Shown: positions 26,676 to 36,393, counted from the first letter of the stretch. The stretch: 64,000 nucleotides of DNA from JAHDHW01 sp965277415 (GCA_965277415.1 CBDICS010000054.1:248001-312000); one strand, 5' to 3'. Made by a program: numbers and translations. The notes: generated by a model not told the origin, from the letters alone.

Positions 26676-28442
26676 ATGCTTAGACTTTTCATATTGAAGC
26701 AAAAAAGTGTAGTCCTGTTTTGCTTGTTTTTGATTGGGTTTACCTATTCTTTATCCGCTCAGTTGGAATCGCCACGAATCGAGGTCGTTCAAATTAATGA
26801 TTCCACGATACTTGATTTATTCCTGATCGCTTATACCAGTCGAGATATGAGAACTCAGGTTGGTTTGTCGAATGAGTACCGATCTACTTTTGGTATTTCC
26901 TGGATGGATGGATGGCCTTTGTATGAGTTGAGCGAAAGCCCAAATCAAGAAAACATAACTTGCCAGGCTTTTAGAAAGCATTATGACAATTATTCTGTTT
27001 GGATAAAAGGATATGGTATTAATACAGCTTCTCCTTCTTGGCTTATGCTTGATTCTACGATGACTATTATTGAAGAATTACCTATTGCAGCAGATAATCA
27101 TGGTTTAGATATAGACAAGAATGGAAAGATTCTTTATTCAGAGAAAGAGTTTTCTATGCAATCTTTTCTGCAATTCGGCTGGTTAGACACCTTGACTATT
27201 ACTGGTAATACAAAGTCGTATAATCCTGATTCAGGAGCGGATAGTTTATTAGTCAGATTTCTTGATCTCTATACGACGGATTTAGTTTTAGATGAATATA
27301 AAAATCAAGGAAATTTCGCAGGAGCATTTGACTGGACTCATAATAATGATAATCGAGTTACAAGGATAAATGACCTTATTGTTAATGACCGACATCTAGG
27401 CGCCAGGCTAATAAGAGGTGATTCTGTTTTGTTTTGGATAGGTATCAATGATTCTTTAGCTATTGCCAACAATCTAAATGTTTTAGAAAAAGCAAATGCT
27501 GATGATTATGAATTAAAGTTAGCTCATAATGGTCGTGAGGTTCCAGTTGGTGTTTTTTCACCTAATGATAATCCAGATAGTTTATATGTTTCTTTTTTTG
27601 ACAATGGTACAGCTGAACGTGGCTATAGCAGGGTAATTGTTTATGGTATTGATTTGATCAATCAGAGCCATAGTATCATATTCGAACAACAGTTTCCGTA
27701 TACACCCTTTGCAGGCTCAGTTGAGTTTTTGCCTGACAATGGTGGTATGTACCTTGTAAATATTCCACTTGTACCAGATAGTTTTTTTGTTTGGATTCAA
27801 ACGCAAGAAGTAGATTCAATAATGGAGCATATCAGCGAATTAGGTAATCAATTATACCTAATGAATTTGTCAGGTGATACACTTGCTTCCTTTCAGTCTA
27901 TAGATGGTAATTTGATCTATCAGGCAGAGTTATTAAATAAAAATGAACTTTTTGATAGTTGGCCTGAGGTTGTGTGCATTAATAGTATAGAAGATGATTA
28001 TTTATTATCTGTTGAAGGAGCAATAGATTCGGTTGAGTGGTATACTATAGATAATGTTTTATTAGGGAATAACAATTCAATTGAAGTACCCGATGGACAG
28101 TATTATTACACTTTTCAATACGGGATTACAACAGGGTATTCAAGATTATTTCATACAGGAGTATGTCTGACGAATACAAGCCAAGACTTTGTCGCATCTA
28201 ATGCTACACCTTTAGTTTATCCAAATCCAGTCAAGTCGACGGTCAATTTTCATTTAAGCAGCGGTAATATATTTGACGAACAACACATTAAAATTTATGA
28301 TCTATCAGGAAGACTGCTTAAGAGTCAATTATTGATTGGAACTTATATTGATGTATCTGAATTTAGCAGTGGGACGTATTATTTTACAATATCAACTGAT
28401 TTAGGTTTGCTAACTAAGGGTAGGTTTGTAAAAATAGAATAG
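26676..28442 (+). CDS. Secreted protein with T9SS type A sorting tail
   Basis: A 588-residue secreted protein from the ATG at 26676; the in-frame ATG at 26628 would put a Tyr-rich stretch before the signal peptide and is less likely. Signal peptide: VVLFCLFLIGFTYSLSAQ. The middle is a beta-rich domain with repeated hydrophobic/Asp-Ser patterns (IDKNGKILYSEKEFSM; FDWTHNNDNRVTRINDLIV) that could be a beta-propeller. The C-terminus carries a T9SS tail beginning LVYPNPVKSTVNFHL and ending KGRFVKIE. Family not recognised beyond that. It sits as a lone plus-strand gene inside the polysaccharide region. Confidence 0.75.
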   Translation: MLRLFILKQKSVVLFCLFLIGFTYSLSAQLESPRIEVVQINDSTILDLFLIAYTSRDMRTQVGLSNEYRSTFGISWMDGWPLYELSESPNQENITCQAFRKHYDNYSVWIKGYGINTASPSWLMLDSTMTIIEELPIAADNHGLDIDKNGKILYSEKEFSMQSFLQFGWLDTLTITGNTKSYNPDSGADSLLVRFLDLYTTDLVLDEYKNQGNFAGAFDWTHNNDNRVTRINDLIVNDRHLGARLIRGDSVLFWIGINDSLAIANNLNVLEKANADDYELKLAHNGREVPVGVFSPNDNPDSLYVSFFDNGTAERGYSRVIVYGIDLINQSHSIIFEQQFPYTPFAGSVEFLPDNGGMYLVNIPLVPDSFFVWIQTQEVDSIMEHISELGNQLYLMNLSGDTLASFQSIDGNLIYQAELLNKNELFDSWPEVVCINSIEDDYLLSVEGAIDSVEWYTIDNVLLGNNNSIEVPDGQYYYTFQYGITTGYSRLFHTGVCLTNTSQDFVASNATPLVYPNPVKSTVNFHLSSGNIFDEQHIKIYDLSGRLLKSQLLIGTYIDVSEFSSGTYYFTISTDLGLLTKGRFVKIE

Positions 28443-28453
28443 TAAAATAGACT

Positions 28454-30334
28454 TTATTCTGATTTTTTTTTCTGGCAGGATGCTCTTAAAGACTGAAGAT
28501 TTTTATCCAAAGAAATAGGAAGCCGCTCAATATATTGAAGGCATTCTGTATACTTTTGCTGTTCGAATAATATTCGAGCGATGTAGTAATGTGAAGGAGC
28601 ATGTAAGGGAACTAGTCTTAAGCCTGAACTAAAAACTTTTTCTGCATTTTTGAAATCCCCTATTTTAAAATAAGCCTGACCTAATAGATATTCGACTTTA
28701 TAATTGTTTGGATGATATTGTTTGGCAAGCAAACCTTCTTCAATCGCTTTATTATATAAACCCATTTCTGAAAAAGCTTGAGCAGTCAAGACTTCTATAG
28801 GGTCTCCATTTGGACCAAGTGTCACCCATGAAGTTTTAGTTTTACTAGCTACTTCAATAGCCATCGAATATTGTTTATGCTTCACATATTGATGTGTGTA
28901 TTGCATATGGTATTGGTATTTAAAATGACTTATCGTTTGAGCTAAATGCATTATTATCAAAATACATGTGCTTACAATACTCCATTTAGGAATGATTCGT
29001 TTTGGAGGTTCTGTCTTTTTTGCTTTTAAAGCGCAAGCCATGAGCATTCCGATAGTGATAGAAAGGAAAACCCCATGCTCTATACGTTCGTCTGGGAAAC
29101 TAAAACATGCATCAATTATATAGATGATGAGTACTGCAGTTAATAGCAGGTAGAAGATCAATTGCTTTGCTTCGCTTGTTTCTTTTAGTAAACTATAAAT
29201 CGTTCTAAATAAGAAAGCCCAAAAACTTAAAAAAATCAGACCGCCAAGCAATCCTGTTTCTACCGTCAATTGCAACCAGGAATTATGGGCACGTAATAAT
29301 GGATAGGTTCCTTCCGCAATTGTTGGGACTTCACTTAAATATTCAGGGGCTATAATTTTCCAATTTCCTGGCCCGCTCCCAATGAACCAATGATCTTGTA
29401 TCATAAAAAAACATTGTTTCCATACATTTAGTCTTTCATTTGTATTTACGGTAGCTATTGACTTGACATCTGCTTCCCCAATAATACTTTGTACACGCTC
29501 CATTAGGGATTGAAAAAGCCATCCGCCTCTATCAAATTGATACATCATAAATATCAAAAACAAGAATAATATTCCACCTCCAATATTTACTTTCCACCAA
29601 TTTTTATAAAACTTAGAGCCCAATCGCTTTCTAAATAATAGAAAAGAAAAGTGTAAAAACACAAATGCGAAGCTAATAGCTAACCAAGAAGATCGTGTTT
29701 GTGAGAGCACAATAGCAAATAAAACAATTAAGGTGCTTATCCAGCCGAGTGTTTTCCAGAAACGATTAGCAGTCAAACCAAGACCAACAGAGAAAGGTAA
29801 GAGCAAGGCTAAAGCAGAGGCAAACAAAGTTCGGTTTGTCGAAAATGCATAAGGTACTTTTCCCGGTTCATCTATCAATACAAATCCATAAAACTGAAGT
29901 AAACCAACTAAGGCGTGTAATAGAACTACTAGGGTGAACACTTTAAAAAGGTTAAGTATGCCATCCTGATTCTTATTAAGGATATCTATTGTGATATAGA
30001 TCAAACTGATAAGGAGAAATGTTTTTCCGACAATAAAGAAAGCCTCCGAAAGACTAATGGCTTGTATAGCGGTGCATATACTCCAAATCCAAAACCCAAT
30101 CAGAAGAACAAAAGCGTTTTTTACCCTTCCTTTCAATATTGTTGGAGTTTCCTTTTTGATCAAAAAGAAAAAACATATATAAACAAGAAGGAAAGCTGCT
30201 AGAAAAAGATTACGAAGGGTAATCGTAGGCTCCGGAGTCAACTGTGTATATATAACAGGTAAGACCACCAATAATAGTATCAACCAATTGAGAGGATTTT
30301 CCCAGAAATATTTTTTTAATAATATTTTTTTCAT
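28454..30334 (-). CDS. O-antigen ligase/polymerase family (WaaL/Wzy-like) with C-terminal TPRs
   Basis: A 626-residue protein with about eleven membrane helices in the first 440 residues. The large periplasmic loop contains GSGPGNWKIIAPEYL and LLRAHNSWLQLTVETGLLGG, the family's H-N-x-x-L-x-x-x-x-E-x-G signature of Wzy/WaaL O-antigen ligases. Residues about 500-620 form tetratricopeptide repeats (YNKAIEEGLLAKQYHPNNYK; YFKIGDFKNAEKVFSSGLRL). It either polymerises repeat units or joins glycan to lipid or protein. The start overlaps the stop of the transglutaminase-like gene by four bases (ATGA type), so the two are co-translated, a pairing worth noting. Confidence 0.85.
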   Translation of the reverse strand: MKKILLKKYFWENPLNWLILLLVVLPVIYTQLTPEPTITLRNLFLAAFLLVYICFFFLIKKETPTILKGRVKNAFVLLIGFWIWSICTAIQAISLSEAFFIVGKTFLLISLIYITIDILNKNQDGILNLFKVFTLVVLLHALVGLLQFYGFVLIDEPGKVPYAFSTNRTLFASALALLLPFSVGLGLTANRFWKTLGWISTLIVLFAIVLSQTRSSWLAISFAFVFLHFSFLLFRKRLGSKFYKNWWKVNIGGGILFLFLIFMMYQFDRGGWLFQSLMERVQSIIGEADVKSIATVNTNERLNVWKQCFFMIQDHWFIGSGPGNWKIIAPEYLSEVPTIAEGTYPLLRAHNSWLQLTVETGLLGGLIFLSFWAFLFRTIYSLLKETSEAKQLIFYLLLTAVLIIYIIDACFSFPDERIEHGVFLSITIGMLMACALKAKKTEPPKRIIPKWSIVSTCILIIMHLAQTISHFKYQYHMQYTHQYVKHKQYSMAIEVASKTKTSWVTLGPNGDPIEVLTAQAFSEMGLYNKAIEEGLLAKQYHPNNYKVEYLLGQAYFKIGDFKNAEKVFSSGLRLVPLHAPSHYYIARILFEQQKYTECLQYIERLPISLDKNLQSLRASCQKKKSE

Positions 30335-31623
30335 AAAGTTTTACCAAGCAATTCAACTCCTGTAAGTGATTGATGTTTGGAATTTATACGTAGAGAAAAA
30401 GGAGATGTTTTATCTAAACTCAAGGGGAATATTAAAGCAGAGATAGACAAAAAAATTCGGATTTTATATTTTACATTACTAGACCTTACTTCTTCTGTTT
30501 TTAGCATAAACTCCATAATCATTTTTGACGCACTCCAGTTATAACTAATGGTATTTGATGCAACCTTATCCTGTTCGATTAACTCCCAGTCCTTTTTATT
30601 TGTAGAAATATACAGTCGATTGGCAATCGATAATTTTTTAGTTATTTCAATCTTCCATATCGGGAAAGAGCAAGAGATGTTTTGAACTTGATCTAGGCTT
30701 ATTTCTTTTTCCAGAACAGCTTTTCCAATGCCATTAAGTCCTGGTTTTAAATAAGCAGCTATATGGGTCTTGGGTAATTTCTCTAAATAGAAGGATACTC
30801 GTTCTTTAGGGCCTAAAGATACCTCTGTAGAATGCGAGGAGGCATGGCTATTCCACCATGTGGAACAATCAGCATCTTTGTTCGCTTTATAAATGTTTAA
30901 AAATCGTTTGTATTGTGAACTTAATACTTGATCTACTAAAAGCAAATCAGTCGCTGAAGGTAGAATGTTTTGCTTAGTCACAAACTCTATAAGAGAAGTT
31001 TTAAGGTGTTGATACGTTTGATTTTCAATTGATGTAAGTGTAGGTTTAATGCTTAATTGTCGAAACAAGGTGATTAATTTAGCAATACTTGTTGAGGAGA
31101 AAACTTGTTTTACGAGTGCTTGATTTTTAAAGATTTGTTCAAGGCTAGCAATCTCTCCTGAGGCTGCTCTACAATAAAACTGAAAACTAGCATCCAACAG
31201 ATGCCAGGAATGCTTATAAAATACTTCTGATACTACATGTCCGTCAAGTTGCCACATTCGAGTTCGAATACCAAGACACTCAGCCAAATTAAGCAAAGCA
31301 GCGTTGATATCATCACAAAACCCATATCCAGACTGCGAGAGTAATTGTACAGGATCATGTAGGCGATGACTGTGTTCTGAAAATGGAGGTGCATTATAAG
31401 TATACCGACACAGCATAGACCATATTGCCAAACACCGAGCTTCGTCAGAGTCTTGCTCCTTTATGATCGAAGCTAAGAGATGATTATTGGTACGGAAATC
31501 AGGGGCATATTTTTTTTGGAAAGATAAGCTGACCGTTGCATGCCTATCCAGATTTTGAATTGTCAAACTGGAAAGAGGCGGCAAATCAATGATGTTGAGA
31601 GGTGATTTGTATATCGCTTTCAT
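30331..31623 (-). CDS. Transglutaminase-like cysteine protease-fold protein
   Basis: A 430-residue protein with a transglutaminase-type domain at about residues 60-170. The catalytic triad is seen in order: Cys in GYGFCDDINAALLNLAECLG, His in MWQLDGHVVSEVFY and Asp in WHLLDASFQFY. No signal peptide or membrane segment is evident, so it may be cytoplasmic. The C-terminal part (about 240-430) is beta-rich and unrecognised. It overlaps the glycosyltransferase start upstream and the WaaL/Wzy-like gene downstream, each by four bases, forming a tight three-gene unit. In polysaccharide loci such proteins are poorly characterised; crosslinking or proteolysis are both possible. Confidence 0.7.
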   Translation of the reverse strand: MKAIYKSPLNIIDLPPLSSLTIQNLDRHATVSLSFQKKYAPDFRTNNHLLASIIKEQDSDEARCLAIWSMLCRYTYNAPPFSEHSHRLHDPVQLLSQSGYGFCDDINAALLNLAECLGIRTRMWQLDGHVVSEVFYKHSWHLLDASFQFYCRAASGEIASLEQIFKNQALVKQVFSSTSIAKLITLFRQLSIKPTLTSIENQTYQHLKTSLIEFVTKQNILPSATDLLLVDQVLSSQYKRFLNIYKANKDADCSTWWNSHASSHSTEVSLGPKERVSFYLEKLPKTHIAAYLKPGLNGIGKAVLEKEISLDQVQNISCSFPIWKIEITKKLSIANRLYISTNKKDWELIEQDKVASNTISYNWSASKMIMEFMLKTEEVRSSNVKYKIRIFLSISALIFPLSLDKTSPFSLRINSKHQSLTGVELLGKTL

Positions 31624-32597
31624 GGATTAGGTCTGCGTAAAGTACCTTTTTTAAACAAGGTCAATTTAATAAAACTAAGTGCTCTGTAAAATGTATATAA
31701 TAAACTATATCGTATGAATTGTAAAATAGTCAGCCACGGTTTTCTCTTAATAGATGTTTGAAAATAAGTATATCGCTCTTCTTCCATCAGTGCGAAATAT
31801 ATATAGTCTTTTAGATTTCGATAATAGGGGTCTTTCAATAAACGCTTTAGTATTTTCTTATTGGTTTTAATAAATGAGGACGTATCTTTTTGTTTGGTGA
31901 TACCATTACTATGATTAGTATATGTAGACCAGACTTCATTAATATAGCGAAACTTACCTGGATTATAGGTGTCTTTTTTCAACAGAAGTAGTTCAAAGGC
32001 CCAAGAGAGTGATAAGGAAATATCTTTGAATTTTAAGATTTGTTCAGACCAGTTATTATTGACAAAAACCAAAGCACTAGTAGGAATAATAGTTCTGGTG
32101 ATCAGATCCCAAGGATGGAAGTCTGTATTATACTGGTTGAATTGAGAGTAATATCTAAAACCACTAAAATATTGATTTGTTTTTAGATTAAGTTCATTGT
32201 TTTCGACTTCAATAAGTGTATCATGAAAACATCCTTGATAATTAGGGTGGTGAACTAAAAAATCAACTTGGGCTTGTAATTTATTAGGGTAAGACCAATA
32301 ATCGTCTCCTTCCAATATCGCAATATAAGGAGCGGTACATGCTTTTAAAAGTTTATGGATGTTATGGAAAACACCAAAGTTTTTTGGAGACAATAAGAGT
32401 TTGATTTGATCCGGATACTTTTTTAAATAGGATTTTAAAATATCTTGAGTTCCATCTGTAGAGCCATCATCTCCAACAATAATTAGAAAGGGGAAATTAG
32501 TTTTTTGATTTAATACACTATTTAAGGCACGCTCGATAAACTCAGCATGATTATAGGTCAATAAAGCAATATTCAGCTTGGCGGGCGTAAGCGTCAT
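31620..32597 (-). CDS. Family 2 glycosyltransferase (GT-A)
   Basis: A 325-residue GT2 enzyme. The N-terminus shows LTYNHAEFIERALNSVLNQK and IIVGDDGSTDGTQDIL, and the metal-binding block is ILEGDDYWSYPNKLQAQVDF. The YWSYPNKLQ pattern is common in rhamnosyl- or similar transferases of O-antigen loci. The C-terminal basic region (IKRKPWLTILQFIRYSLLYT) may associate with the membrane. The stop overlaps the start of the transglutaminase-like gene by four bases. Acceptor and donor unknown. Confidence 0.85.
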   Translation of the reverse strand: MTLTPAKLNIALLTYNHAEFIERALNSVLNQKTNFPFLIIVGDDGSTDGTQDILKSYLKKYPDQIKLLLSPKNFGVFHNIHKLLKACTAPYIAILEGDDYWSYPNKLQAQVDFLVHHPNYQGCFHDTLIEVENNELNLKTNQYFSGFRYYSQFNQYNTDFHPWDLITRTIIPTSALVFVNNNWSEQILKFKDISLSLSWAFELLLLKKDTYNPGKFRYINEVWSTYTNHSNGITKQKDTSSFIKTNKKILKRLLKDPYYRNLKDYIYFALMEEERYTYFQTSIKRKPWLTILQFIRYSLLYTFYRALSFIKLTLFKKGTLRRPNP

Positions 32598-32613
32598 GGT
32601 GTTAGCGTAGGGT

Positions 32614-33381
32614 TTAAAAATTCAAAGCACCTTTTATTAAACAACGGTTTCCTTGAAATGCAGTCCTTCCATGAAGCACTCTACGGTCATAGAAATAAAC
32701 ACATTCTCCTTTCTTTAAATGGACTGAATGGTATTGACCTTTTTTGAACACTTCGGATTCAAGAAAATTATGAAAGGATTGAACCATCTCTTTGACGGTA
32801 GTTGAATTTTCATCAGCAACTCTATAATAATTCCAATTGAGTAAATACCCTGTATCGTCCTGATCAATGATTTTGGATTTTTTTACACCAAACTTTCCTT
32901 TTCCAAAGACTACTTCTTCTTGCATTAGTTGTTCTAGAAGGTTTACATTATTTGCTTTTAAAAGAAGAATTAAGGCTTCTGCATCCAAAAAAATAGTTGC
33001 ACCTCCATTAGTAGATGGTTCTGTACAGAATAAGAATACAATATTGAATTCAAAATCTGTGATATAAGCTCCATCAGTATGAAATGGTTGACGAGTATTA
33101 CTATGTCGGAAAGTATGCGCATAGGCTTTATCATAACGAACGTCTAACCACTGATCATTTGTAAATCCGTTCTGATGATCTAAATCTTCTCCCCTTCGAA
33201 TCAATTGTCCGAGCGATTGATTCATCGTTTTATAATAGTCAAAAAGATTTATATGTGGAGGAACATTAGTCAAGTGGACAAGTTTGTGTTTTTCCAACGC
33301 TCTCTTTACCTTTTGAGAAAATTCCGATTGGTTTGAATAAGGGACTGCGTTAAAAAAGGAATGATTAAAAGACTTTATCAT
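32614..33381 (-). CDS. TauD/TfdA-family Fe(II)/2-oxoglutarate oxygenase
   Basis: A 255-residue oxygenase starting at the ATG at 33381 (MIKSFNHSF); a TTG three codons earlier is possible. Iron ligands are visible as His-x-Asp in QPFHTDGAYIT and the distal His in RRVLHGRTAFQG, and the 2-oxoglutarate-binding Arg follows in GNRCLIKG. CTEPSTNGGATIFLD is typical of clavaminate-synthase-like members. It probably hydroxylates a small molecule or a sugar-linked amino acid. It ends 17 bases before the glycosyltransferase start and is divergent from the cytochrome c/monooxygenase gene. It is distinct from, and unrelated to, the Asp/Asn beta-hydroxylase-like gene at 51 kb. Confidence 0.8.
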   Translation of the reverse strand: MIKSFNHSFFNAVPYSNQSEFSQKVKRALEKHKLVHLTNVPPHINLFDYYKTMNQSLGQLIRRGEDLDHQNGFTNDQWLDVRYDKAYAHTFRHSNTRQPFHTDGAYITDFEFNIVFLFCTEPSTNGGATIFLDAEALILLLKANNVNLLEQLMQEEVVFGKGKFGVKKSKIIDQDDTGYLLNWNYYRVADENSTTVKEMVQSFHNFLESEVFKKGQYHSVHLKKGECVYFYDRRVLHGRTAFQGNRCLIKGALNF

Positions 33382-33450
33382 ATTTGACAAATTTAAAAAT
33401 CTCTGGCCTTATAAGTAAGAACCTGTTGGTAATATATTCATTTAGTCTCT

Positions 33451-33458
33451 TATATTTG
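33451..33458 (+). promoter_or_regulatory. Candidate Bacteroidota -7 promoter box
   Basis: TATATTTG matches the Bacteroidota -7 consensus TAnnTTTG exactly. A TTG lies 22 bases upstream (33426-33428), slightly farther than the usual -33 spacing. The ATG of the cytochrome c/monooxygenase gene begins only four bases after the box, so a transcript from here would be leaderless or start inside the gene. Tentative. Confidence 0.25.
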
Positions 33459-33462
33459 ACAT

Positions 33463-34743
33463 ATGAAATGGATTTTTATGTGCTTCTTTGTAATAGGCCT
33501 GTTTTTTTTTCAGACAAATTGTTCTCCTGAAAGACCTTTGAGTTTTAATCAGGATATTGCACCGATTATCTTTGAAAATTGCAGCCCTTGTCATAGAGAT
33601 GAAGGAATCGGACCAATGACATTCAGTAATTATAAAGAGGTAGCAGAGTATTCGGAAATGATAGCTGATGTTACCCGTACTCAATACATGCCTCCCTGGA
33701 GTGCGGATACAGAATATACTAGTTTTGTTCAGCAAAGAAGCCTTGAGGAATCTCAGATTCAATTGATACAACGTTGGGTAAAACAGGGGGCACCAGAAGG
33801 AGATGCTGATCTATGCTGCAAAGTATCAGATTATGAAAACAAAAACGATATGGAGCAACCAGATAAGATAGTTTGTATGGAGACAGCTTTTCAAATAAAA
33901 GGTAATAATAAAGATACCTATCGAACCTTTGTTCTACCAGTAGAATTGTCAGAAGAGCGATTTGTTAGCGCAGTAGAGTTGGTTCCAGGTAATCCTAAAC
34001 TCTTGCATCATGCCTGGGTGTTCTTGGATACAACAGGTGTATTTCTGGAGTATGATAGTTTAGATGAGGAGCAAGGGATTGATTCATTTAAAGGGATGAA
34101 GGGGAAGTTGGCGGGGATGTTGAGTGGTTATATGCCCGGTTATACTTCTGAAACAAGATTTCCTAAAGGGACGGGGAAAAAAATATTCCTGAAAACGTTT
34201 TTAATACTTAATGTTCATTATGCTCCTAGTCCTATAGATGCTTCGGATCAGACTTGTGTCCACCTATACTTTTCAGAAAAAAAACCGCAAAGACAAATTC
34301 TGGCACAGGTAATCAAAGAACGTTCTATTACAAATGGAGAATTTGTTATCCCTGCCAATAAAGTCAGTTACTTTCATATGGAAAAAGAAATAGAAGAAGC
34401 TATTTCTGTTGTAAGCATTTATCCGCACATGCATTTTCGTGGAAAAACATTCAAAGCCTATGCGGAAACCTCAGAAGGAGAGAATATTCCATTGATTAAA
34501 ATAGATGACTGGGATTTCAATTGGCAAAGCGCACATACTTTTCCACATCTATTGAAGATTCCTGCAGGAGCTAAAATCCATGTAGAAGCAACTTATGATA
34601 ATCGGGCAGATAATCCTTTTAATCCGGTGTTGCCTCCAGTTGATGCAGTTCGTGGAAATAGTTCATATGATGAAATGATGTGTTTTGGTTTAGAATACCT
34701 TAAATACCAACAAGGAGATGAGCAGATTAAATATACTGATTAG
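33463..34743 (+). CDS. Cytochrome c / copper type II ascorbate-dependent monooxygenase-like lipoprotein
   Basis: A 426-residue lipoprotein (signal ending LFFFQTNC). The N-terminal third is a cytochrome c-like domain with heme motif CSPCH and a distal Met-containing segment (TQYMPPWSAD). The C-terminal part is a peptidylglycine-hydroxylase/dopamine-hydroxylase-like copper domain, with HHAWVFLDT early and IYPHMHFRGKTFKAYA late, where the His-x-His pair binds copper. Electrons could pass from the heme to the copper centre. The next gene, a redoxin, overlaps its 3' end by 26 bases; this pairing recurs in Bacteroidota and Planctomycetes in my recollection. Substrate unknown. Confidence 0.8.
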   Translation: MKWIFMCFFVIGLFFFQTNCSPERPLSFNQDIAPIIFENCSPCHRDEGIGPMTFSNYKEVAEYSEMIADVTRTQYMPPWSADTEYTSFVQQRSLEESQIQLIQRWVKQGAPEGDADLCCKVSDYENKNDMEQPDKIVCMETAFQIKGNNKDTYRTFVLPVELSEERFVSAVELVPGNPKLLHHAWVFLDTTGVFLEYDSLDEEQGIDSFKGMKGKLAGMLSGYMPGYTSETRFPKGTGKKIFLKTFLILNVHYAPSPIDASDQTCVHLYFSEKKPQRQILAQVIKERSITNGEFVIPANKVSYFHMEKEIEEAISVVSIYPHMHFRGKTFKAYAETSEGENIPLIKIDDWDFNWQSAHTFPHLLKIPAGAKIHVEATYDNRADNPFNPVLPPVDAVRGNSSYDEMMCFGLEYLKYQQGDEQIKYTD

Positions 34744-35323
34744 TACGAGCCTTTTCTTACTTATTATTTTTGCCTGCGAAAATGAATCTAGTTCAGGTTT
34801 ATTTATTGATGAGAAGGTATTACTGAATCTCGAAATCAAGACTATCGAGGAAGAATCAGTAAAATTAAATCAGATCGAAAAAAGAAAGGCGACTGTTTTT
34901 TTGTTCTTATCTCCAGATTGTCCTATTGCTCAAAAATATACATCTCGCTATGAGTATCTTTATCAACAGTACAAAGAAAAGGGCATTGAATTCTATGGAG
35001 TATTTCCTGGAATGCTAGCTGAAAAAGAAGCAGCGAAAAACTTTAAAGCGACCTATAATTTGACTTTTAAAATGCTAAAAGATACAGACTTCTTTTTAAT
35101 GAAAGTGCTATTTGCACGGATAAGCCCAGAGGTGTTTGTCCTTAATTCAAATGGAATAATTCAATACCAGGGACAAATTGATAACTGGTTTTTCGCATTA
35201 GGAAAAAAGAGACAAATCGTCACCGAAAATTATTTGGAAGATGCACTTAACGCAATAATTGAAAATCAACCCATTAAACAAAAAAGAACTAAAGCAGTAG
35301 GTTGCTACCTTCCACGAAAATAA
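34718..35323 (+). CDS. Redoxin/thioredoxin-like lipoprotein
   Basis: A 201-residue lipoprotein (signal ending LLIIFAC). The thioredoxin-like fold shows ATVFLFLSPDCPIAQKYT, where the lone Cys-Pro motif replaces CxxC, then FYGVFPGM and later LFARISPEVFVLNSNG with the cis-Pro. A second Cys lies near the end (KAVGCYLP). It begins 26 bases inside the monooxygenase-like gene after an AAGGAG ribosome site. It may reduce or assemble the copper or heme protein. It overlaps the convergent HTTM gene by 19 bases. Confidence 0.78.
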   Translation: MSRLNILISTSLFLLIIFACENESSSGLFIDEKVLLNLEIKTIEEESVKLNQIEKRKATVFLFLSPDCPIAQKYTSRYEYLYQQYKEKGIEFYGVFPGMLAEKEAAKNFKATYNLTFKMLKDTDFFLMKVLFARISPEVFVLNSNGIIQYQGQIDNWFFALGKKRQIVTENYLEDALNAIIENQPIKQKRTKAVGCYLPRK

Positions 35324-36393
35324 AAAACACCAAGCCCAAATAAGGCTATCCCAAATGTTATCCAATCAATATACCGTGGTCCATCAACCATATAAGGGAA
35401 TGGATTATAAAAATATAATGCAAGATAAATGATGATAATCAAAACAAAAATAAAGAACCAATACTGTTTATTAAATGATTTTTCTATGAGACTGGAAAAA
35501 TCATTTAATTTAAGAATATCAATAGGAAGTACTTTTGACCAAGGAATAAATAGTAAGAAAACTATTAAATGAATGCTAAAAGAAATATTCAAAATAAGTA
35601 AAACGCCAAGATGAAAAAATACACCAAGAATGCAGAAAAAACGAAAAGCTGAGACTCTAAAGACGGCAAATAAAAAAAGCGTTTCAAACCATACCACTAA
35701 CCAATCAAGCATTTCCCAAAGATAGAAAGACTCGATTTGGAGAACGTAATTCGAAAGATAATCGTCACGACCTACACTATATCGAACATTTATAAAATAC
35801 TGCCATACTGCACTTCCTTCGACTGTGAGCCAACCGCCAAGAAGCTTCGCAAAACCTGCTGTAAAAAATGCAAAGCCAGTGAATAAACTCATTATAACAA
35901 TTGGCCAGGAATAGGTTTTGCTTTGCTTTTTAGGCTGCCTTGCATCCCAAGAGTAGCTTGCTCCCCAATTAGAAAAGGCCATGACAAAGGGTAGTATAAT
36001 CCATAGAATAATGTGATAAATATTACCTAAAGAGAAGACTAAAGAAAAAGCAAAAAGCAAAACACAGCTATGTAAAATAGAGGACCAAAAAGTACGATAA
36101 CCAATCAATAATGCAAAATTGCTTAATACAATTACTGTATTCAAACCGTATAATATAAATGTATCTGGAAACCCATTCCACAAGGCCGCTATTCCTAATG
36201 GCGGAGCATAAAAGTCGTGAGGTAAATGGCTTAACCAATTGAAGTTAAATCCGAATAAAAAAACAAGATTGAATAAGGCATAGAGTATACGGTAAAACCC
36301 TAAATGTTCCTTGCTTATAGCATAGGATTGAAATATCCATTGATCGAAAAATCTAGATATTGAAAATGAATTATATTTTTTTCTCCAGTACAA
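35305..36393 (-). CDS. HTTM-domain membrane protein
   Basis: A 362-residue polytopic membrane protein with about eight to nine helices. The N-terminal LGFYRILYALFNLVFLFG and the later FAKLLGGWLTVEGSAVWQYF match the horizontally transferred transmembrane (HTTM) family related to vitamin K-dependent gamma-carboxylase. The biochemical role of bacterial members is mostly unknown. Start is TTG (no in-frame ATG near). Its 5' end overlaps the 3' end of the methyltransferase gene by 23 bases, so they form one transcript with the two genes upstream. Confidence 0.75.
   Translation of the reverse strand: MYWRKKYNSFSISRFFDQWIFQSYAISKEHLGFYRILYALFNLVFLFGFNFNWLSHLPHDFYAPPLGIAALWNGFPDTFILYGLNTVIVLSNFALLIGYRTFWSSILHSCVLLFAFSLVFSLGNIYHIILWIILPFVMAFSNWGASYSWDARQPKKQSKTYSWPIVIMSLFTGFAFFTAGFAKLLGGWLTVEGSAVWQYFINVRYSVGRDDYLSNYVLQIESFYLWEMLDWLVVWFETLFLFAVFRVSAFRFFCILGVFFHLGVLLILNISFSIHLIVFLLFIPWSKVLPIDILKLNDFSSLIEKSFNKQYWFFIFVLIIIIYLALYFYNPFPYMVDGPRYIDWITFGIALFGLGVFYFRGR

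Noticed and set aside
32614..33381. TauD-like oxygenase as the hydroxylase of the NRPS pathway
   Set aside because: It is 21 kb away on the other strand and embedded in the polysaccharide operon; the 51-kb Asp/Asn hydroxylase-like gene is the better candidate.
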